From positions 8,561,001 through 8,625,000 of the forward strand of contig NC_091102.1 of assembly GCF_024713975.1 (NCBI RefSeq): a stretch of DNA of 64,000 nucleotides, written 5' to 3'. Positions 25,901-37,450 of this stretch are shown in pieces. Source of the stretch: Paralichthys olivaceus (taxonomy: Eukaryota; Chordata; Actinopteri; Pleuronectiformes; Paralichthyidae). The notes under the pieces were generated by a model. The model saw nothing but the letters and a program-made list of their open reading frames with translations, searched no databases and had not been told where the DNA came from. The translations under genes were made by a program, and so were the position numbers. Each line of letters begins with the position of its first letter. Within the stretch, counting starts at the first letter, position 1.

Positions 25901-28439
25901 CATAAACACACATACACACACACACATTATTCTTGTTATTCACCGAGACAGGTGACTGTGTGACCCCAGATTGTGTGTGTGTGTGTGTGTGTGTGTGTAA
26001 GTCTATGAGATGCAGTTTTAAATCTGTCTACTTGCACTAGACATGTCCAAGGAAACAATGTTAATCTTTTGAGAAGGTCATAAAATTATATTTGAATTAT
26101 GTAAAGATTTATTAAGGTGGTTACAATCTTCAACCTCACCACTAGATGCCACTAAATCCATCACACTGGTCCTCTGATAGAAATATTTGTTTTATTCCTT
26201 TGTGAATTTAAGAGTTGTAAAGTAGAATAAAAAACCCTAACATTTGTACATTTATACATTTTATATATTATAACACCAGCACAGAATATTATAAATCCAA
26301 TGTTAGAATAAAGAAAAGCTTCTGTTCTGTGGAATGTAACTCAGCGCTGTAACTCTTATCTCCTTCACTGGGCACTGTGGTTTGGATTGTTATCAGAGTT
26401 TCTTCCTGTTGTTCATTCAACCAACCCCAAATTTGACACTGCTGCAGAGTGATGGCAGACGAAGTTCATTGCTTAGAAACTTTGAGAAGAAGAAGATGAA
26501 ACTATGAGGGCCAAATATATGTGGCTGCATGTGTTCTTGCCAACAACAATGTTCTCGGTTTCAGTGTATCACATTCCTCGCTTACCCCAGAGAACAGAAA
26601 ATTGAAAACAGCCTCAGATTTACTTATGGATCTTAAGTGTGCGGGAACTCACATACCGTAACTGATCCAGAGGCTTCAAGGTCTTTCCCAGGTATCATCT
26701 TAGCAATTTGCCCAAAGACACTTTCCAAATACTCAAACACAAACCGTACTACAATCTGAATTTGTAAATTAAACAAATATGTCCACCCCTGACCACATAT
26801 TAAAACTTTTCCTCTACATGTCCCACAGTGCTGCCCAAACCCCAGGTGAGCTACAAGACCACCTCTCCAGGAGTGATCGAGGCCAACTGCACCTGCGTGT
26901 CACGTCCCCCGGCAGAGATCGTGTGGAACGTGGAGCGAGATAACCGCACCATGGGCCCCCCTGTGACCACACAGCTTCCGCAGGCTGATGGGACCACTCT
27001 GATCATCAGTACGTTGACTGTGAAGTCAGGGCTGCTGAAAGACGTGTCTGTCAAGTGCCTGGTGCACCACAAAGGCCTGGAATCCCCGATCGCTGTTTCC
27101 ATGAACACTAAAAGTGAGTTGGCGGCGGTAAAGCTTCACTTGTGGAACTGCATCTTCTTTTGTCTGGGGGTGAACTTAACTTAACTCTACACATCATGAT
27201 TTCCTCAAGTAAAGACCACTAGTTAACCAGAATACCACTAAGAAAACTCAAAAACACAGTTCTGTTCTTGACTCAGAAAATTCAGTCGAGTCAGAACGAC
27301 AAATTGAAAGTCTGAAAATTTAGCTGCACAAACTGACAGGAAACGGGGGGTGCCATCGGGGGAGAGGTCAGGAGACAACTACAACTATATATAGTGTCTC
27401 TGTACTTTTGCTTGGCTGATAAAGCCGAGCGCAAAGCACTATTCTATTCTTCCACGCATAAACACAACAAGTGTTGTTTACAGCATTCATGTGTTGTGCA
27501 CATTCTGACTTGAAAGAACATGAACACATCAATTTTATCGAGCACCTTAAAACCTCAATCTTAACTCCATCATGCCTTATTTTACTTTCTTTCTCTTCCT
27601 CCAGTTGGAACAGCTCTCACCATCCTGATCTCAGTCACCACAGTAGCAGCTCTGTTGGTCATGTCCCTGTGCTTCTGCCTTTGGAAGTGTTTCCTGCACA
27701 AAGAAGGTGAGTGTGTATAATGACAAATGATTGCTTTGTGTCAAGGTTTGCACAGAATAGTCTAAAGAAAATTGTTCTTATTCTCAAATATATCGATTAT
27801 TTTCTTTAGATTTAATGAAACAGCAGTCTATGTTTATTTTTGGGGTGGCAATGTTTCCAAGAATGTGCAGCGGTATGGTGCAGTAAACTCTAGAGGAGTA
27901 ATACTGTGCCTTTCTTCATTCTTTCCTGGCTTGAACAAGAAATTATTAGAAAATCGATGAAATGCAATATTTAGGACTCGATCGCTATTCTAGCTTTTGA
28001 CAAACTGCAATGATGCAACTGAAACAATAAAAACGGAACAATGGCCCATTGGGTTGAGTAGCATCACAAGCTTTAATCACTGGTTGTGATATCAAAAGCC
28101 AGAAGGTAAAAACTCAGAGGGCCTAAGGGGCATCCTGTTTCTTAAAGTTACACCAATCATGTTTTTGTTGTGTTTTGGATCATATGGCTGCATGTGTGGG
28201 TTGAAACGAAGGTCAGTGAGGAACCCACAAGAATATGATTGGACTTTGCAGTTGCCTTTCAGAACATGACAGCGACGTCTACCTGCACTCAATCTGCACT
28301 TTTCTCACAGTCAGTCGCTGCTCTGTCTGTGTACAGAGAAAATAAAGATAACGGTGCCTCAGCTGAGCAGACGACTGAAACACAATCTGGAGGGATGAAG
28401 TCTGGCACGCACAGGGAAAGTTATGTGAAAGTTAAATAA
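22999..28439 (+). CDS. CD200-like Ig membrane glycoprotein, V-V-C2
   Basis: Exons 22999-23080, 23180-23500, 24201-24530, 26829-27113, 27605-27706 and a tail exon to 28439 all join in phase 1. They give about 435 codons if the tail exon starts at 28252. In order: signal peptide with a poly-leucine core (residues 1-27), V-type domain 1 (28-134), V-type domain 2 (135-244), C2-type domain (245-339), stalk and transmembrane helix (about 343-365), and a tail of about 65 residues. Both V domains end in DEGCYTC with further cysteines, the signature of CD200 (OX-2). The C2 domain has the CD200-type N-C-T-C start and the ISTLTVKS strand. CD200 binds the inhibitory receptor CD200R on myeloid cells; a CD200R gene lies 13 kb away. 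Mammalian CD200 has one V and one C2 domain, so the second V domain is unusual. The tail acceptor is the weak point: TTTGCAG|TTGCC at 28,252 keeps the frame open to HRESYVKVK-stop. An AG at 28,262 gives a shorter tail. Confidence 0.8.
25856..25926. repeat. (CCCT)n and (CA)n simple repeats
   Basis: CCCT/CTCT units run into CACA units inside the large third intron of the CD200-like gene, with a separate (GT)n at 25,974-25,998. Confidence 0.9.
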
Positions 28440-31400
28440 ACCATGAAATTAAGGGTATTTGCTTTTATGGTTTAGTGGCAGAGAAGAACTGATGCTCTTC
28501 ATACTTTCCTGTCCTCCAATTGGCTCACAGACCCCGGGGTCCTTATACACAAGGTCTGCAGCTGGAAGCTGCTCCCACTGCCACAGCCACGTCTAACTGA
28601 AAGTTATAAAAAAAACTGTCCATGTTTCACATCATACACTTCTTTCAAATCAATATGTGAATGAAAATCTAGGATACCCAACCCCAGCCTGTCGGGACTC
28701 ATCGGAGAGACATTTTTGAAGGATATTTGGGTTGGGGTCATGTTGGCTGGGTCAAAATACCTCAGTTTTTACACTGTACATGTCAGTAATCAAAGAAAAC
28801 ATGTATAACCATGTGTGTCAGGGACAAGGTGACACAAACTGAATTGGGTTTGGACAGAAAAATCCTTGATTTTAGATATGCTGATGTGATGTCTCATCAT
28901 TTTTCTTTATAAGCAGCACTTCAAAGATGAACAGATATGAAGAGGGATTTTTATTGATTTGTTTCGATTGTTTTCTTTGGTAGTACGCCAGATATGAAAT
29001 TCGATTTTCCTTTAATAAACCATAGAAAGAACTTTGGGTGCCTTGAAATGTTTCTTCCATTTTGTGTCATTACTCCTACTGCTCTTTTCACGCGTTTCGT
29101 TTCAGCTGATTAATTTTCCGAGTCTGAACAGCAGAGGCAGTGCTTCTCAGATCGAACGTTGCAGAAGTGATTCCAGACATCCTCCTCCTCATCATCATCA
29201 TCATCACCTTGGTACAAATTGAAGATGGTCTGACACACCTCTGTGGCTGTGTCCAACACAATCCTACACATGAGCTCCGACCGTTGGACGTTCAACTCTG
29301 CTCCTCTGCATCTGACTCTCACAAAATCTCCAGGCTGTGTTCACTTGAAGTCTGTGGACTGGGTCATATTTATTCTCTGTAATGGATGAGTCGCTGTATG
29401 GTCAATTAAAGTACAGGAACTTCTCTTTGACAGCAGGTTTCTTTTCCTTAAAACACTTTCCTCTGTTTGTCACTGGTGTTTAAATGATGTTAAAAGAAAC
29501 ATGTGTGGTGACATTTTATATTTTTCTTATTCAAACAAATCCTATTCAAAAAGATCAAAAACAGATCAAAGAGCCACATGATGCACCAGTGGCATGAACG
29601 TGGGAAATGTAGTTTAGTTTTAAGTTGATCCCATAAACACCATTCTGCTTCTTTACATTTTCACTGGCTCACAAAATGACTGTTAATCCCAACAAATTCC
29701 ACGATTTATCCCACGACTGTTTGTGTACAATTAGCTTAAACTACAGAATGAAAATATTTATCTTGGTATTTATCTTTTTGTTATGCTGAATCTATATATA
29801 TATTTCTGTATGCCCTACTTTTAAAGATGTGTCTCAGTTAGTTTCACTTCCTTCACCAGACTATAGACTGTGTAGAAAGATGGACGACATGAGAGCTCCC
29901 TAACCCTGTCTGCAGTGTTGGTCATAAATCCAACCTCCTCCATGTTAGTAGATGGGACATGGGCCAAAGTACACATCAAATAACATTTTTCAGAGATGGT
30001 TTCTTCCTTTTTAGTTAGTTCTTATCACACTGATGTATGTTCAAGTGACTCAGTATATGGGTTAAGCGTGTCCATCGCTGTCCCCCTTATACTTCGGCTC
30101 AATCCTCCAATTGTGTCTGTGCAGACTCCGGCAGTATTTGTGTTTTTTTGTTTGAATTTTTTGGCTTGATTTCTGGATAATGGGAGGAGGTGGAAACGTC
30201 ATCCATTGTAGAGATTGACTTGTGTTTTTTTTTATATTTTCATAGGATTTTTGACTGTAGGAAAAATATTAAATATATAAATGTAGAATAACACAGCTAA
30301 GGGATTGATTTTTCCTCTTCTTGTACCTCAGTCGATGATCTCCTTCACTTTTGTGTTTTGTGAAAGCTGGGAGGGGTCATGGGTAGATGCCATCAGATAA
30401 ACTAAAAAGGCTGCACGCTAATTTGTTTGCGTATCAACAGAAAACTTTTCTACATGTTGTGTGAGGGTGCATCTGTGTGTGTGTGTGAGTGAGAGAGAGG
30501 GAGTGTAGAGGTTAAATTCCATGAACAAATAGCTTGAATAAATTCCCTGAAGAAGAAATGCTGAAACCTTTTCTGGTGCCTCTAAAAGAATGCGTGTCTG
30601 TCTACATCGAAAGAGTCCAACGAGTTCCTGTGGGTGACCTCAGGTTAGGCTGTGAAGGGGTGTAGAGAGTGAGCGGCCTTGTGGTTTTAGAAATTACTTA
30701 AGTGCTGCAGGTTGAACACGTTAAAGAGAAACTCCACGACTCCTCTAAATATACTTGAACAAAACCCTAAAAGCCGGCTTCAAGCACCTCAAGTATACTG
30801 TAAATATGCTTTGTGGATATATAAAATGCGTATTTGTACTGTACATGCTTTTCAAAATGTATTGTTGCATGTAAAATAGATACAAATCTGTCAGTTATGT
30901 ATCGACAGAAGAATTACATACAGGTTTTCAGACTATTATAGACTGTAATTCAGTCATATGATTTTTCAGTAATAACATGATTATCAGTCGTGTGGAGCTA
31001 CATTATACTGATTATGAGTCCAGTCCTGTACAGAGCAAAAAGAGAGTACTAGTTACGACCAACTATTTAAACTTGATATAATAAATGCAACAAACAGAAT
31101 AATAAAACTTAAAACCTATCAAGTTTCTGAATCTTTTATCATTTTTAACATCCTGCCAACTTCTCTGCTAGTTTGGCTCAGCTTTTAAAAAACATAAAAG
31201 TCTTCTGTGCCTTGTCCACACCTGCCGGCCAGATGCTCATTTTATAAGGCCCTTTTCATCCTCTGCCAAGCGGGTTATGGTGGACCATGCAGAGCACACA
31301 CACACACACATGCTGTGCTCACACTTACTGCTGTGTTCTTATGTGTTCAAAAGCTCTGAGATGACACAGAATATTTGTCAGTACAGTTTAAGTAAAGTAA

Positions 31401-33807
31401 AGAGGTATGTATGTGTAAGATAAATACATATCATAAAACAGCTAGAAGAAACAGCAGAGTGGGCTTAATATAACGAAGTGAAAGCGATTGTTGACTTGGT
31501 GCCTTTGTGGTGCACCATGCAGTTGACACATATTTCTGCAGCATGTGTGCGCGATGTGTGTTTTTAGAAAATGCACATGCAGTGTCAGGTACGTGACATA
31601 TTTTTTCATGTAGGTTTGTGGAGTATGAGTGTGCAGGTCAGGCTGTGGTGAAGTGAAGAGCTTACAGTAACCTGTGAAAAAAGGGTAATAAATTGAATCA
31701 ACTTCTCCTGTTACTTGAGAGCTGCAGATGAGCCACTCTGATCCTCTGAAGTGCCCTTTAAAAAAATACTGGATGAAAATAAAAGATAGAAACATTTTAA
31801 TATAAATTAAAAAAATGTAAAATTAATAACTGCCTCTTTTATTTTCTTTGATTTTTTGGAACTTGGTCATGTCATGGCAGTCCCAAACATGAATCCAAGA
31901 CCACAAGCGTTCTGCTTTTCTGAACAGCTCATTCAATGCTGCGGACTGAGTCCACACGCTGTGACTGACCCCGAGCTCGATCGTATCAGGCTCGTGTGTG
32001 TGTGAGAGAGAGAAACAGAGAATGAGAGAGGTGTGTGTGTATGTTTGTGAGGATGTAAAAGCTTTCTTGGAACAATAATTGTGATAATAAAGTTTTTTTA
32101 TTTATTTTATACAAAAAACATACAGAAAATCCACTGGACTTATTTTAAAGCCTCTACCTCAATGATGTTGACAATTTAAAAAATCAGGAAAAACAATGTA
32201 GGATGCAGAAATGATACAAATAATGTGTTTGATAAAAACAATATTAATATCAATATAAAAACACCAACATGTGGTCAGGAGATTTAATGTATGTTAGGGA
32301 TTGACCCTAACATCAACCCTTGAAACTCTGGGTGTGAGCAGTTAGTCTGGGAGAATGGAGGAGCAACAATGAGACCAGAAATCCAGGAACGTGGTTCAGA
32401 GTTCTCATCTCACTTCCTCACAAGATAAAAAAAGATACACGGCACCGATACACACAAACTCACAGACAGACAGGAGAGTTCCCAGCCCACAGACAAAAAG
32501 GGCCACATGCTTCAAACAATAGCTTTAAATAAGTTTGGGTAAAACCAACCCCTAAAGAGAAAAGGTCAAATGAAAACAATTTAAGCAAACAAGAATAATT
32601 ATAAATTGCTTTAACTTAATACAGTAAAGAGTACAATAACTTTACAACTATGTATTAAGACTAGAGTTAATATGACTGAAGGCTAGGAGAAGAAGAAGAA
32701 AATACAAAAGAAAACCAATAGCTCCCTCCCCCCATTCCTACATGGTTTAGTCCACATTGAAACCACCTGGTGGAGATGTGGCATTCATGTGCACCAGCCT
32801 CAACCAGGAATATGGATATATTAATTTCAACAAATACATTAACAGCAAAGTGGATCCTAATTTAGTTGACAACACAAACAGGGAAACAAATGTTCTCAAC
32901 AGGAACCAAATATTCACAATGAATAAACAGAGAGCTGACCTGACTGGTGAGGGAGTGAGCTTCCTCACAATGTATCAGGAAGAATGAAAAGCTTTACCTC
33001 TTCCTGAGAGACAGAATCCACTGAGCATCATTTCTAATGAGGGGTTGCAGGTCTAGATTTGTTTCAAGGGCTCACATGGGAACCAGTAGTCAACTGTGAC
33101 ATATTGTCTTAAGTTGGTTTGGGAAATTCCTCATCGTTCCTTCCCTCTCTTTGTTTTCTGGAATCCACCAAGGAGCTATTTGTTTGTCTTTTAGCAGGAC
33201 TACGCAAAAGTTGGTGAATCGTCTTCTGTGAGATGGATGCTGATGATGATGATGATGATGCTGGACTCTTAAATATGTTTTCTCATTATCTGATTTCTTT
33301 TTATCATTTCACAGACCAGATTGTTGTTTCTCAAACATATTTTGATCTCCAGTGAAACGGAGGAATAAAGGAATGCAAAAATAAATCTTAAAGACATCAC
33401 ATCTGCTGCCTTGAAAAAAACAAAGTACTTGCACTTGTCACAGATCAGCCCGAGGGATCATATTCAAATGCTGAGTAATTGTTTTTTAATACAAACTGCT
33501 GAACAAAGCTTTGGCTGACAAGTAAAAAAAGAAAAACTCTTAAGGTCCTGTAAATGAAATGAATGAGGAAAAAAAATCACATAAGAAGATGCTAATAATA
33601 AGAAGCAGCATCAGCTGGAACAAATGTGGGGATGAGAGAGCAAATAAAATCCAGCTTCTACTTTGTTGTAGCATCTGCACGACCACAAGCCTCCTCCATG
33701 CACCTCCTCGGCAGTGATCGTGTAACCTCTGCCTGTTCCACCACATCATGCTGTACACTTGTGTGAACATGTTTCCATTCATGTCTATAATACATTTAAA
33801 AAAACAT
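28440..33807. other. 3' flanks of the CD200-like gene and btla
   Basis: No exon is recognised between these convergent genes. The left part is probably the 3' UTR of the CD200-like gene: AATAAA overlaps its stop at 28,436, and there is ATTAAA near 29,404. The right part may hold the 3' UTR of btla. Simple repeats occur at 30,476-30,502 (GT/GA), 31,292-31,309 (CA) and 33,241-33,259 (GAT). The short ORFs here carry no recognisable domain. Confidence 0.4.
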
Positions 33808-35946
33808 CTAGGAAACTTTGACGCCAGCATACTCCGTTTTTTTTCCTTCAGAGGCAGCATGCTGGTTTCTGACAGGTCTCCCTGCCTGTGTATGGTCGAT
33901 GGTGGTGTACATGCCTAAAGGCTGGTTCCCACTGGTGATGACGGTCGGTGGTGTCCCTGGAGAGTGGAAGTTATTCAGACCAAACATGACGGGAGTGGAA
34001 GGAGTGCTCCACTTGGGCAGGTCAGGCATCATACGAGTGGACATTTGCTGTGACACCAGATCAAGATTAGTTGAGACAATGAAATGCTCCAGATTGACTC
34101 AATTAGACTATTATCTATCTATCATCCATCCACCCATCCATCCATCCATCCATCCATCCATCCATCCATCCATCCATCCATCCATCCATCCATCCATCCA
34201 TCCATCCATCCATCCATCCATCCATCTATATACGAGAACAGAACATGTTCTCCTTTAAATTAGCAGCACCAATAAATGTTACCTTTGCCTTTGTTGACTT
34301 CTGGGTCAGAATTTCTGCGAAGAGACAAATCACAAATTGTTTATGTTGTAAAATCCAATCTTCTTACAGTCTGATCCAAAATGTTAACAAGTGTTAATGT
34401 TCTTACGTTTCCAGCAGTAAGAACTCAGGAGGGTTATTGCCGATAATGTGAAAACCAGAAGAGCGATGCTGGCACAGATTAAGAGGTAAGGCAGCCAGGA
34501 CTCAGTCTCAACACCAGGAGCGGTCAGTGACTGTTCTACAAAAAAAAGAGCCAGATCAATAAGTCTGTTTTGATTCAAATGTATTTAGAATAACTGATAA
34601 ATAAAGTTTCTTACTTGCGGCAGTGTGAGTTTGCGCAGCCTTCTGATGTGTGCCTGATCAGAGCGATGGAATAGAATGAATACTTATGACATATTACATG
34701 TATGTTGTGACAATGAAGGAAAAAAATGTACCAATACCTGAAACTGAGATGTTGATGGTGTGACTGATTTCGTGATATCCATTTTCTTTTAAATGACATC
34801 TGTACTGGCCGCCATCTTTCGCAGAAATTCTTTTGAAAGTTAAACTCGAGACCAGTTTGTTTCTCCCTCTGTCTCCTGTCTGACTTATTATTACATTACT
34901 TGTGATTTTAATCTGTTCACAGACGTTTGTGTCTAGTATTTTACACCACATGACGTTCATTGACCTGCCACAGTGTTTGACCGGACAGTTGATCGTCACC
35001 CGGTCGCGTGGTGCTTTTCTCAGCACCGTGCCTCTCCGCACCATCAGCCCAACTTCACATGTAGGAACCATGCCTGAAATTTAACAAAATGAGAAAAAGG
35101 AAAATTTATTTAATTGGAAAGAAACTGAATAACTTCCAAAAATATTATTCCAGATAACAGGAATAATGTTTCCTTTGAGGGTGGAGATATTTCTATTTAT
35201 GTATTCTGTGATCTATGTTGTCAAGTTCCTTATATGTACACACACGGCACAACCCAATATATACATTCATATTACTCTTGAACACGTTTCTTTTTATGAA
35301 ATTATACAGCTGCCAAATTACATAGTAAATACTGTTTAGATACATGATTTTCAAGTCACAGATGTAGCAACAACCTGTATATACTTACAGGGAACTTAGA
35401 TGAAAGTTTTTTATAGCTTATGTTTTACAAATTGATTTTAAAAACAAAGATATTTAGAAGATATATGTTTAAATATATATTTTTTCAAAAATTACATCAC
35501 AATTTTATGGTCCCAACTATTTCTGTTTGGATTCCTACCTACAGCAGCAATGTAATAAAAAAACTAGGTCACAATTATAGAATTTTTTTAACACTAAAAT
35601 AATTATATGTTTGATAATTTCCTTGCAGTACCAGAACTGTTATATAACGCTCATGCTAAGGTTGTTGGATTTTGTAATTATGACTTAGATACTGAGAAAA
35701 AATACTGTTGTTACCCAATTATTTGTCCTTTTCTGTCGTACGTATGTACAGGTAACTAGCAGGTATTCTATATACACCTCGTACCTTTAATGATTACACA
35801 GAAATCCCTACCATTCCACTTTTGTCCAATTAATAGCTGTAGTCTATTTGAAATATTCCCTCAGACTCACCTTCAGGTCTTCCATAGATGGAAACAGAGA
35901 GGTACAAGATCATCAGATAAGTGTATGAGGGTCTGTCCATGTTCAT
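33808..35946 (-). CDS. btla: B- and T-lymphocyte attenuator (BTLA)
   Basis: Six exons join in phase to 283 codons: 35946-35871, 35073-34738, 34653-34615, 34535-34407, 34314-34283 and 34047-33808. They encode a signal peptide (1-25), one Ig domain (26-137), a stalk (138-150), a transmembrane helix around 165-188, and a tail. The Ig domain keeps all six cysteines of mammalian BTLA in order: [21 protein letters not shown] and YRC. The CPVKHC...MWCK spacing is diagnostic. BTLA is an inhibitory receptor of lymphocytes that binds HVEM (TNFRSF14) and recruits SHP-1/SHP-2. The tail has two tyrosines: Tyr251 in GMYTTIDH, at the place of mammalian IVYASLNH, and Tyr277 in TEYAGV, at the place of TEYASI, which also fits the TxYxxV switch motif. 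The membrane-proximal tyrosines of the mammalian tail are absent. It is head-to-head with the adaptor gene at 37,451. Confidence 0.85.
34123..34227. repeat. (ATCC)n tetranucleotide microsatellite
   Basis: About 25 uninterrupted CCAT/ATCC units fill nearly half of the 235-base last intron of btla. Confidence 0.97.
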
Positions 35947-37279
35947 GACCTGAAACTTCACGAATGACTTAAGACGGCAGCGACTGCAGGGGCTCAGTTC
36001 ACTCGTTAGCTCACTCACCACTTCCTGAGCACCAACGCATCTTCCCTAAGACCATCGTACATGTGGGTATTTCAGTGTGTCATGTTTCAGTATGTCGTGT
36101 TTCCAAGCTACATGTGTGAAAACTGTGATTCTGTAGTTAATCCAGATTTATATATATTTATATATACAAATAATCTCACAACAGAGACTACACATGTAGC
36201 TTTTAATCTCTACTGTCAGAGTATTTTACATACAACCACATTGTACTGACAATGACTCAGGTAACCATGGAGCCCAGCAGGAAGTTAAATGAAGACCTTG
36301 ACCTTTGATGCCTGTTTTTCCAATAAGTGACAAATATTGACTGAAATCTATTCTAGACAAAATAACATGGAATATGTTGAATTTCTACCATCGGTAAAGT
36401 CTTAAAAACAGTGAAGAGACGATGAAGCTGTGCTGTGGCCTGGTTCAGTAATGTTCAGTCTAAAACTATACAGCAGTCATTTGTTTTGTGACAGTCGATT
36501 CATATCCACTGCATCATTTTGTGTTTCATCAGCTGATTATTGCTGCTGTACACTGACACTGTAAAAACAAGGTGGAGGGATTGTGTTACTTCCGTTACTC
36601 AGATGTATAAATGTCAGTCACTTTTCTACTGTAGACTGAAGTCTTGGTGAATCAGACTTTTCCAACAGCTCCCTCCAGTGTTTAATAAAGAGCCTGCAAT
36701 GATTGCATATGTAGAATCTTGCAACATCCTCCTCGTATTGAGCTGCTTTTCTCCTCTAAAACCTCCAAAGCTGGTTGATTTTACTGCACTGTGCATATCA
36801 CAAGTGTCTAATTGATCACGACAACCACTGCACCCATTGACGTCTATTTCTGACTGTTGACAAAGATGCAGTTTGTGAAGTAAACTGGACTTTCACAGAA
36901 AGTGAAAAGAAGTGAGTAACTTCCTTATTTTCTCTCCTCAAGATGCATTTCAATTCATTTTGCAAAATTACGCAAATGAGAGTATAAAGCAACGAGAGAA
37001 CTCGAGCTTCTATTTGCACAAATACAACTTCCGTCAATGCACGTTTCTTCAGATACCTGCTACTAACAGTTCTGCCACTGACACATGAAAGAAAGGAGGA
37101 AGGAAATGACAATTGAAATTTGATTTAAAAATAAAAATGTTCAATATATATTTGTGTATCTGAGACTTACCCCTACAACATGAATGCATGCATTTTCGTG
37201 TGTGTATGTGCGTGCGAGCATGTGTGCACGCGCACGTGTGTGTTTGTATACAGGAAATAAAAAAAGCAGTCTCAACTCT

Positions 37280-37320
<41 letters not shown>

Positions 37321-37450
37321 GTGGCCTGTGTGCTCTCAGTCAGAGATCAGCGATATCAGTGTGTGCTACAGTGCCAAGCTAACAGATACCTTCAGCCATA
37401 GGCACCTCTTGGCAAATACATTGTGAGCGTCTAGAGTCCGTGGAGTCATC
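35947..37450. promoter_or_regulatory. Shared upstream region of btla and the adaptor gene
   Basis: The two genes are transcribed away from each other from this 1.5-kb interval, so it must hold both promoters. ETS-type cores (ACTTCCT at about 36,020 near the btla start; AGGAAGT near 36,283) would suit expression in blood cells. A perfect CT run lies at about 37,286-37,317, about 130 bases before the adaptor ATG. The functional reading is inference. Confidence 0.4.
37286..37317. repeat. (CT)n microsatellite
   Basis: Sixteen or so CT units upstream of the adaptor gene, in the probable promoter or 5' UTR. Confidence 0.9.

Noticed and set aside
32757-32987. 76-codon plus-strand ORF
   Set aside because: There is no recognisable domain, no splice partners and no compositional shift from the AT-rich flanks.
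34123-34227. CRISPR-like regular repeat
   Set aside because: It is a plain ATCC tetranucleotide run without spacers, in a vertebrate intron.
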